A DNA stretch of 64,000 bases from Toxorhynchites rutilus septentrionalis (Eukaryota; Arthropoda; Insecta; Diptera; Culicidae). Positions within the stretch are counted from its first letter, which is position 1, and the number at the start of each line of letters is the position of its first letter. Both the position numbers and the translations under genes were made by a program. This document shows positions 56,789 through 64,000 of the stretch, piece by piece. The stretch is taken from NCBI RefSeq assembly GCF_029784135.1, contig NC_073745.1, forward strand, positions 282,693,803 to 282,757,802, in the 5' to 3' direction. The notes beneath the pieces are model-generated. The model did no database searches, was not told where the DNA came from, and worked only from the letters and a program-made list of their open reading frames with translations.

Positions 56789-58296
56789 ACGGGTTTTTCA
56801 ATAAGAGCGCTACAGAAGTTTTTTTAAAATGAAACAAAAGCGGTTTTGAATATCAATGAAATTCTCTATTCATGCGAAAGTACATTTGATGCCATTATGT
56901 ATGGAACTCGATTTCTTTTGCATGGCAACCACGGGCACACTTGCAGAAGTTCAGACGCTGAACCCAATTTTCGACGGTTCAAGCATAAATCGGCCGATAC
57001 TGCTGCAACTTCACGTTCGATATTGGTACGAAGATCATCAATCGTCGTTGGCTTGTTGGCATAGACCATAGACTTGACGTAGCCCCACAGGAAATAGTCT
57101 AACGGGGTCAAATCGCACGACCGAAGCGGCCAATTGACTGGGTTAGTTGGCGAGATAACACACTCACCGATCTTGGGTTTCAAACAAAAACAATTGTTCA
57201 TTTCGCTGTGTGGCTTGTGGCGCCGTCCTGTTGAAACCACATATTGTCCAAGACCATATCATCCAATTCGGGTCAAAAACATTCGGTTATCATTGAGCGG
57301 TAGCGATTCCCATTCACAGTAACGTGCCGGTCTTGATCATCACGGAAGAAGTACGGCCCAATGACGCCATAAACCGCAAAAAATCGGTTTTTTTTTTTCG
57401 AGATGCAATGGTGACTCATGGAGTACGTGTCGATTGCTGTCTGACCAATAAAGCATATTTTGCTTATTGACGAAGCCATTCAGCCAGAAGTGAGCCTCAT
57501 CGCTGAAGATGATTTTTCGATGAAAATCATCTTCAAGTTGTTGCTCAGCCCAATTCACGACGCTTCCGATGGTCAAGCGGCTTCAGTTCTTGCGTCAATT
57601 GGATCTTGTAAGGATGTAGGCAAAGATCTTTTCGCATAATTCGCCACAACGACTGGTGGATCACACCATGAGGAAGAGGCGGATCCTTCGGCTGAAGAAA
57701 GCCTAGATGATAGCTCAAGATTACACACGGAAACACACGGAATATGACCCTTGAGGAAGACCGTTGGATGTGACAGAGGAAAATTAACACTCTGGAATGT
57801 ACATTGGGTTATTATGCTGGTTGTGGATGTTGTGGTTGTGGAAGGAAGGAGAGTCTTGGATAGGAAAAAGGATAGTGATGGAAAAGGAAGGTTGTTTCTT
57901 TTGATTAATGCTCCTTCTTTGCGATGTCGATCACGAACAACACCTTCACAGAGATGTCCAACGCTTGAGACACTACGACACTACGGGCACTTCTTTGTCT
58001 CACTGGCACGGGAACATTTTATACTGTGCCTGTGGATTCAAGTTTTCTCACTAATGGTTGATCTGGCAAGACGATTATGACGACCTTGAATTGGACGTAT
58101 CGCTCTTAAAGTTGAGGCCATTGTCTCCGAATTTTGGTAGTAAATTTTAATAATCTCGACTCGTTGGATTGTATATCATTCCATTATAAAATGACAAACC
58201 TTACTGAAGAGAAATGTCAAGAGAGCGGGAAAAAATATAGCGTCGTTTGCTGTCGCTATCGGTCTACTTTTATAGCGTCTCTATTGAAATACCCGT
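56789..58296 (-). mobile_element. DD41D mariner-like transposon, decayed
   Basis: Left ACGGGTTTTTCAATAAGAGC and right, reversed, ACGGGTATTTCAATAGAGAC are terminal inverted repeats of about 25 bp, each flanked by TA (56787-56788 and 58297-58298). The 1.5 kb length is that expected for the family. The transposase lies on the minus strand with many frame breaks. Confidence 0.85.
56866..58188 (-). pseudogene. DD41D-type transposase, multiply frameshifted
   Basis: Blocks in order on the minus strand: MEWYTIQRVEIIKIYYQNSE from about 58190 (helix-turn-helix), VPVPVRQRSARS, LWRIMRKDLCLHPYKIQLTQ, FSDEAHFWLNGFVNKQNM (first D), RHVTVNGNRYRSMITE, WFQQDGATSHTA in another frame (second D), CDLTPLDYFLWGYVKSMVYA (third D). 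The consensus spacing of 41 residues between the last two D identifies the DD41D group common in arthropods. At least four frameshifts and several stops are present. Confidence 0.85.
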
Positions 58297-58672
58297 TACA
58301 ACAAAAAGGGTGTGACATAGTTCTTCGTAAAATTTATATGAAAGCTGTTACTCTAAGTGTAAAATAGTCCAATTTTTATAAATTATTTGTATGTCTAAGG
58401 AAATGAAAATTTGTTATACATGATGCATTCTTAAAAGCTTCAACACTGGTTGATACAAATTATTCCTCCACATCATCACCATAGTCTTACCTAATTTCAG
58501 TTCATCGACAAGTTATTTAACGATGAATGACATCCGCTTCTTGACCGGTTTCCAAATAATATAATATCAAATAATAATATCACAAGTTCCCCAGTTCCTA
58601 ATTTCTCAAAATACCATTTCAATTGTTCGTGATGTTTCTTTTTCAAGTTTTCGTATAAATTTTCAATTTCAG
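58297..58672. other. Intron end before the 58673 exon
   Basis: AT-rich sequence with a pyrimidine-rich tract and the acceptor TTTTCAATTTCAG immediately before 58673. No other feature was seen. Confidence 0.5.
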
Positions 58673-59208
58673 ATTATCGCCTAGACCAGCAATCAATAAT
58701 CCCTCATCAAGTGCAATTCATAGTAAATCACCTTCAAACACGCTACATCACCCGAAGGCGGCAGCATCTAGCAGCACCACTGCCAGGTCCCCATCCGGAC
58801 CTACGCAACCTTCGTTTTCTACCTCCAACGTTGGGAGACCGTGGCGTTCGCACCTTTTTGGAGTACCAAGTTCCTCCACTCAGCATGGATCACGACCTGT
58901 AGGAGCTGTCAAAGGTGATGGAGCAAGGGAAACGACCTCACTACCACTATCTCCGACGCATCCGATACCGCCACAAAAGCAGCTGCTACTCTCGCAACAG
59001 CAGCCGCAGCGCAAGCCGTCCAGAGATCGTAGCAGTACTCGTGTTACAGCCGGGGCGGCGGCGTCGACGGCTACTGCACCACCCTCTCAGGAGAGACGAG
59101 TTGTCACTGCTGTAACGCGAAAGCCACAGCAAACCAAACAGCAGCAGCAACCGCAACAGCAAGAGATTCGAACCACCAAATCCTCCAGACTTCGTGCCGC
59201 TGCTTTAG
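58673..59208 (+). CDS. Downstream coding exon of the Ser/Gln-rich host gene
   Basis: The exon has no ATG of its own but is open in one frame throughout. It is bounded by acceptor TTTCAATTTCAG and donor TTAG|GTAAGC. Its first base completes the AG left by the 44070 exon, giving arginine, and it ends one base into a codon. The product (about 178 residues) begins LSPRPAINNPSSSAIHSKSP and continues with TARSPSGPTQPSFSTSN and GRPWRSHLFGVPSSS. It then becomes Gln-rich (QKQLLLSQQQPQRKPSRDRS) and ends TTKSSRLRAAAL. Low complexity, basic and Ser/Pro-rich character match the first exon. It is probably a disordered scaffold region with many SP phosphosites. Confidence 0.85.
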
Positions 59209-59707
59209 GTAAGCGCATGTTTGGTTGCTTGGGAAGCTTCAAGACCGCTGTATTCACAATAATTTATTTCACATATCGCCTTTTTTCTACGCGCTAACCA
59301 TCGCACCTCGCTGTAAATATCTTAAAGCGGTTTTCTCATTTCTTTCCATCTTTCTTTTTTTGCTTAAATCATGTTTTGTGCTATTATCTGTGTGTGCTTG
59401 TTTGTATAGTCTCGCCCGTCTCCTAACGCTTATTTGTCCGTCACAGCATGCAAAATTATGCTTCCTGTCTCTGACAAATCGATCGCGACAATACCATTAG
59501 TCCGCTGGGTCGCGATTTGGATTGACACGGTGTCAAGTGGTGATTCACCTTCTGCACAAAGAAAATATATCTTAATCGCTGGTGAATTAATATTCAATTT
59601 TGCTTGTGGATACACTCCGAATCGGTGGATGGATGTTTGTTACGTTGCCACAGTCAGAATTCTCAATTATGACTAACACTTGTTGCATGGCGATTATTGC
59701 TTTTCAG

Positions 59708-59751
59708 CTGCTTCTTTACGCCCGGTTCGTGAAATAATGATCGTTTTGTGA
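59708..59751 (+). CDS. Candidate next (possibly terminal) exon
   Basis: Acceptor ATTGCTTTTCAG ends at 59707. The two following bases complete the codon left open at 59208. The frame then reads ASLRPVREIMIVL and stops at TGA 59749-59751. It would give a short alternative C-terminus after a 499-bp intron. The stretch is short, so chance is quite possible; a longer main isoform probably continues outside the window. Confidence 0.3.
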
Positions 59752-60028
59752 TGTGATTCTTGTGATTCTCTGTTTATCGTTTTGTTACACCGCAAATGAC
59801 AATTTTTTCATAAATTTTAATTTTGTATTGTCGGATTTGGTTCAAATTCTGCAGACGCTTCTTCATGACCAAAAAGAACTATCATCGGTTTTCCATTTTA
59901 GCTCTAGTCTCACTTTTGAGAAGGGCCTAAACAAAAAATGCTTGAAAATGTTAAGAAAAAATTATCAAACAATATTTAGACTATTTTTTGTATTTTTTTT
60001 TCTTAATTTTTTCAATTCCAAAACTATA

Positions 60029-60497
60029 AGTCCTGCTGAAAAGTATATAAGTTGATACAGTAAAACTATTTTTTTTTGCAAAATCCAATTTCATTATTCA
60101 ACATAATTGCCTTCGAGGGTGATACAGCGATTATAGTAATCTTGCAACTTGATACCATTTTTATAGTACTCTTTCGGTTTTTCCTCAAAATAGGCCTCAG
60201 TTTCGGTAATCACTTCATCATCGGTCTTAGATTTCTTGTCAGCGAGCATTCTCTTCAGGTCTGCGAACAGAAAATAGTCGCTGGGCCAGATCTGGAGAAT
60301 ACGGTGGATGCGGAAGCATCGAATTGCCCAATTCATGCAATTACAAACGAAATTCAGATTTTTCCATTTTTTGCTCAATAACAAAAGTTGCTTCACTCTC
60401 CGTATCCATTGAAATATGGTGCTTTGTGATAGTCAAGTAGATTTTTGCAAGAGGCGCCATCTAAACGTCAACCTTATAAATTTTTCAGCCGAACTGT
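60029..60497 (-). mobile_element. Internally deleted mariner (~470 bp)
   Basis: Left AGTCCTGCTGAAAAGTATAT and right, reversed, ACAGTTCGGCTGAAAAATTT are imperfect inverted ends with TA flanks (60027-60028 and 60498-60499). Only the extreme N- and C-terminal coding parts remain. Confidence 0.75.
60094..60409 (-). pseudogene. Mariner transposase, N- and C-terminal pieces fused
   Basis: From ATG 60409 the frame reads MDTESEATFVIEQKMEKSEF, then a stop. It jumps to PHPPYSPDLA, and in another frame continues WPSDYFLFADLKRMLADKKS, then EVITETEAYFEEKPKEYYKN, ending CITLEGNYVE. All but the third catalytic D has been removed. The coordinates start from the stop at 60094. Confidence 0.8.
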
Positions 60498-60529
60498 TAC
60501 ATACAAAATATGATCAAAAGATGCAATAT

Positions 60530-60790
60530 AGGAAATTTTTTGAATGTTCATAAAAAAATACCAAAAACATTTTCAAAAAGATTAAACTGAAAAATAAATA
60601 TTTTAAAAATTGAAATTCATTTTTCTCAAAAACGTATTTTTTTAAAACTAACTTTCTCATCTTTATAGATAGAGGTAGACATAGTTCAAAAAAAAATTAT
60701 AATTATATAATTTCCAACAAGTTACCCATACATCGGAAGATGGGTACTTTTACAGGGGAAGAGTTTTTCTAACGACAACTTGTTTACTTC
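60530..60790 (+). repeat. Dispersed AT-rich repeat A, third copy
   Basis: CATAAAAAAATACCAAAAAC, ATTTTAAAAATTGAAATTCA, AAGTTACCCATACATCGGAA and GGGGAAGAGTTTTTCTAACG match the 1100-1530 and 46090-46215 copies in order. Confidence 0.5.
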
Positions 60791-61009
60791 TAAAAGAATA
60801 CAACTAATTCCAATTTTGTTCAAAGTCAAGATAGCGATATAGTGTATCTGACAAATTTTTAGATCCTATTATATATATGAGTATTTGTCGAAGACGTCTT
60901 CCTATCTTTTGTAGTTTCTGGAATATATGGCATTTTTGTATGGAGATTCCTGAAAAGCTTCTCGTATCATTTTTGTGTGTGAATTCACGCGTTTGACATG
61001 TTCTTGACT

Positions 61010-61163
61010 TGTTCTTCTTCTTCTTGAATGGCGTTCACGTTCCCTGTGGAACTTTTGCCGTCTCAACGTATGCATTAACTAGCGTCATTAATTAATACTT
61101 AGTTGAGATTTCTTAAGCCAAATAACACGCCTTGAATGTATTCCGAGGGGCAAGCTCTAGAGA
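61010..61163 (-). mobile_element. SINE body, head-less second copy
   Basis: TTCTTCTTCTTGAATGGCGT at the left is the tail, read on the minus strand as GAAGAAG. CGTCTCAACGTATGCATTAA through CCGAGGGGCAAGCTCTAGAG matches the 4690-4800 SINE body almost base for base. The tRNA-derived head is absent, so this is a 5'-truncated insertion. Confidence 0.8.
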
Positions 61164-61189
61164 ATACGCGTGACCACAGTGCACAATGG

Positions 61190-62995
61190 TCCAGGAGATG
61201 CATTTAAGTGGAAACTAGCATTTAGAGCTCGAAAGTTATTCTCTAGACAAAAACTGTCTTCGACAAAGTTGTTACACATAATAGAGCGCTAATTTTTATG
61301 TTATCAAAAATAGGGTGACCAAAATTGTCGACAAAATAAAAAAAATAACTTTCTTATATTTATAGATAGAGGTAAACATAGTTCAACAATGTTGTAGTCC
61401 GAGTTATTTGAGACACCTTTGTAGAACACTTTTTTTTTATCTTTTGAAATAACCGATATAGCGCTTTTTTTCTAAGTTGCGTTAGGGTCACCATGAAAAA
61501 AACTGTTTTACGCTCTAACTTTTGTATTTCAAATTCTACATACAAACTGTCTTCGAAAGACTCTTAGAGCTTACTAATACAAACATTTTGCGTTGCAGAA
61601 CTTGTCAATATCTCAACTCTACTCAAAGTTATTGATATTTCTTCCCAAAAAACACACTCTCTGCAGTTGTTTGTCATTTTTTCAGGGGCAAATATAAACA
61701 AAGTTTATTGGCGGCATTTGAAAGTGCATAGTTCACTCTACATGATTGATACATTATGATTTTCAAAACTTTTTTATATTTCGTGTTGAAATCTAGAATT
61801 TTCTGTAAAAACCCATCAATAACTTTGAGTAGGATTAAGATATTGACAAGTTCTGCATCGAAAAATGTTGGTCTTGATTAGTTATAAAAGTCGTGCGAAG
61901 ACAGTTTTGATGTAGAATTTGACATATAAAAGGTAGAGCAAAAAAACTGCTTTATCATGGTCACCCTAATGCAACTTGAGAAAAAAAGCACTAAATCGAT
62001 TATGTTAAAAGGTAGAAAAAAGCTTTGTTCTACAAAGTTATTTTAAATAATTGGGGCTACAAAATTTACTGTGTTTATCTTTATCTATAAAGATGAAAAA
62101 AGTTAGATTTTTTATTTCACCGTCAATTTTGGTCACCCTATTTTTGATAACATAAAAATGAGTGCTCTATTATATGTAACAACTTTGTCTCAGACAGTTT
62201 TTGTCTAAAGAATAAATATCTCTTACAAAGTTGTTTTTTTTAACTAAGTTGCATTAGGGTAACCATGAAAAAACCGTTTTTTACACTAACTTTTATTTTT
62301 GAAATTCTACATCAAAATTGTCTTTATACCACTTTTAGAGCTTATCAATACCAACATTTTGCGATGCAGAATTCGTCAATATCTTAATCCTGCTCAAAGT
62401 TATTGATGGGTTTTCACCCAAAAACTCATGATTTCAATTTTAATTTACTCAAATACAAAAAATAACATATCTTTGAAAATCACATATCACATAGAGTGAA
62501 ATTTGTTCTTTCAGATTCCGTCATCATTTTTTATGTTTGTCCCAGACATTTTTTATGTTTGTCCCAGAAAGAATGGCAAGCAATTGAAGAGAGCGTATTT
62601 TTGGGAAGGAATATCAATAACTTTGAGTAAAGTTGAAATATTGTAATAAGTTCTGCATCGCAAATTGTTTGTATTAGTATGTTCTTCGAAGACAGTTTGA
62701 GTTGTAGAATTTGAAATATAAAAGTTAGAGCAAAAAAACAGTTTTTTCGTGGTGACCCTAACGCAACTTAGAAGAAGGCGCTATATCGGTTATTTCAAGA
62801 GACAGAAAAAAAAACTTTGTTCTACCAAGATGTCTCAAATAACTCGGACTACAACTTTGTCGAACTATGTCTACCTCTATCTATAAAGATGAGAAAGTTA
62901 GATTTTTTATTTAATCGAAAATTTTTATCACCCTATTTTCGATAACGTGAAAATGAGCGCTCTATTATATGTAACAACTTTGTCGAAGAAGTGAC
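61190..62995. mobile_element. 1.8 kb nested palindrome of four alternating arms
   Basis: A unit of about 400 bp occurs in alternating orientation: at 61240-61640 (+), 61790-62190 (-), 62200-62410 (+, partial) and 62590-62990 (-). It runs GAGCGCTAATTTTTATGTTA, TAGATAGAGGTAAACATAGT, TTGCGTTAGGGTCACCATGA, CTACATACAAACTGTCTTCG, TTGCGTTGCAGAACTTGTCA, ATCTCAACTCTACTCAAAGT. Outer arms pair with each other as well as with the inner ones. No gene was seen. Confidence 0.8.
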
Positions 62996-62999
62996 GAAG

Positions 63000-63605
63000 G
63001 GTGACCATTTCCATTTTAGGGTTGTCCGAAAAATCAACTTTTTCCTCTTTTTCCCAAAAATGACTTTTTGACATTTGACATTTGAACTACAAGATCGATT
63101 CAGATGAGCGATATATCAATTAAAGCCAATCACCTGGTCTTTTTTGAAAAAAATACTACACCTGCAGAAAATTCGAATTCTGTTCTCGTTATTATTGATT
63201 ATACTAGTTTTCAATTGTTTTCATAATCTCGGGACCAAGGGCGCTATATTTTTTATACTTTTACTGAAAAGCTGAGGATTTTTCTCATAACATATGTCGA
63301 AACCAAAGAGGCTTTTTTTTCGTTTTTGAGTCATGATTTTTCAAAGTAAACCGATGGTCAAAAAAATCAATTTTTTTTTAAGACCAGGTTATCGGCTTTA
63401 ATTTGATATGTCGATCATATGAATCAGTCTAGTAGTTCAAAAGTTATGAATTTTTGAAAAAAGTCATGTTTGGAAAAAAGAGAAAAAAAGTTGATTTTTC
63501 GGACAACCCTAAAATGGAAATGGTGACCCTAGTGAAAAAAAAAATGTTTTGCGATAAAGAACAAAACTACCAATTTTCACGAAACTCTGAGAACCACTAT
63601 AGGGG
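63000..63605. mobile_element. Foldback MITE with ~145-bp arms
   Basis: Left AGGGTGACCATTTCCATTTT and right, reversed, AGGGTCACCATTTCCATTTT start arms that match through GGTTGTCCGAAAAATCAAC, TTTGAACTACAAGATCGATT and AGCCAATCACCTGGTCTTTT. The interior matches module D of the 48.05-49.45 kb palindrome (AATCTCGGGACCAAGG, AAAAGCTGAGGATTTTTCTC). To the right lies one outer module ending CTGAGAACCACTATAGGGG. Confidence 0.8.
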
Positions 63606-64000
63606 TAGTGGGGGTTTGGTAGTATAACTATTGACTATATATGCCGTACTGATAGTCACCTTATGTTTGAAGAATTTAATGACTTTTGAGTCACCCTGTA
63701 CTTCAGTAGAGCTGTCGCATGTCAAAATACAAATAAAAACAGAAATTACTTTCTCGATAGCCATTCGGCCGTAGTTCCGTGCGCATGGTATCTAAGGTTT
63801 TTCTCGTGAAATTTAGTTTATTCAATCTGATATATTGGACAAACCATCAGTTTGGACGACTGTTCACATACTCTAGGAGAGGTGAACAAATATTTTGTTT
63901 AATCTCAGCGATTAATTAGCACAGACATTATTTTGATGTTTGGGGGCTAAGTGGTTATAGGTGAATAACGACTTACAATGCTCTGTTTACTGAAGCTGAT
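63606..64000. other. No feature recognised
   Basis: Unique-looking AT-rich DNA at the window edge. No coding frame, repeat arm or splice-bounded exon was seen. Confidence 0.35.

Noticed and set aside
42867..59208. Firm naming of the host gene as supervillin
   Set aside because: Only one short IAKYKADRRK-like string supports it. No villin or gelsolin repeat lies in the window.

Overview
The window reads as nuclear DNA of an insect, most likely a culicine mosquito (inferred). It is AT-rich. One host gene has large spliced exons with GT/AG borders. The rest is dense in transposon families known from mosquitoes and other insects: a DD37E Tc1/mariner (ITmD37E type), DD34D and DD41D mariner-like elements, hAT, pogo/Tigger-like and piggyBac-like elements, LOA-type and Jockey/CR1-like LINEs, tRNA-derived SINEs and many foldback MITEs. 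There are no bacterial operons, CRISPR arrays, rRNA genes or recognisable viral genes. Species and family assignments come from motifs and ends seen by eye; no database search was possible. Layout: 1-41.4 kb is gene-poor. It holds tandem arrays (1.65 kb and 17.2 kb), a pogo-like remnant (2.07-3.06), foldback MITEs, a near-intact ITmD37E transposon (14.69-15.99), a repeat family beginning CTAGCTGACCCGGC with a hAT nested in one copy (23.84-26.24), a broken LINE (34.3-36.2) and a long-armed foldback carrying a SINE (36.7-39.8). The stretches at about 6.6-7.3, 20.3-21.1 and 27.6-29.3 kb look single-copy and could be regulatory. 41.7-59.2 kb holds the host genes. A minus-strand single-exon gene (41775-42593) lies just upstream of a plus-strand exon (42867-44070) encoding a Ser/Gln/Pro-rich protein. 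That exon splices in phase to a second one (58673-59208) across a 14.6 kb intron. The intron holds a truncated LOA LINE with target-site duplication, a paired GC-rich MITE, large palindromes and several DNA transposons. Its most striking content is a decayed replication-dependent histone locus: two H2A relics and one H2B relic, divergently arranged, with recognisable histone 3' stem-loops and a hAT element in the H2A/H2B promoter. 59.2-64 kb has a candidate further exon, an internally deleted mariner and two more foldback or palindromic blocks. Only the two host genes appear functional. The ITmD37E copy is the transposon closest to intact, with one frameshift near its start. Four separate mariner remnants each lack internal coding sequence while keeping end-proximal coding. 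Several foldback families share modules with one another.
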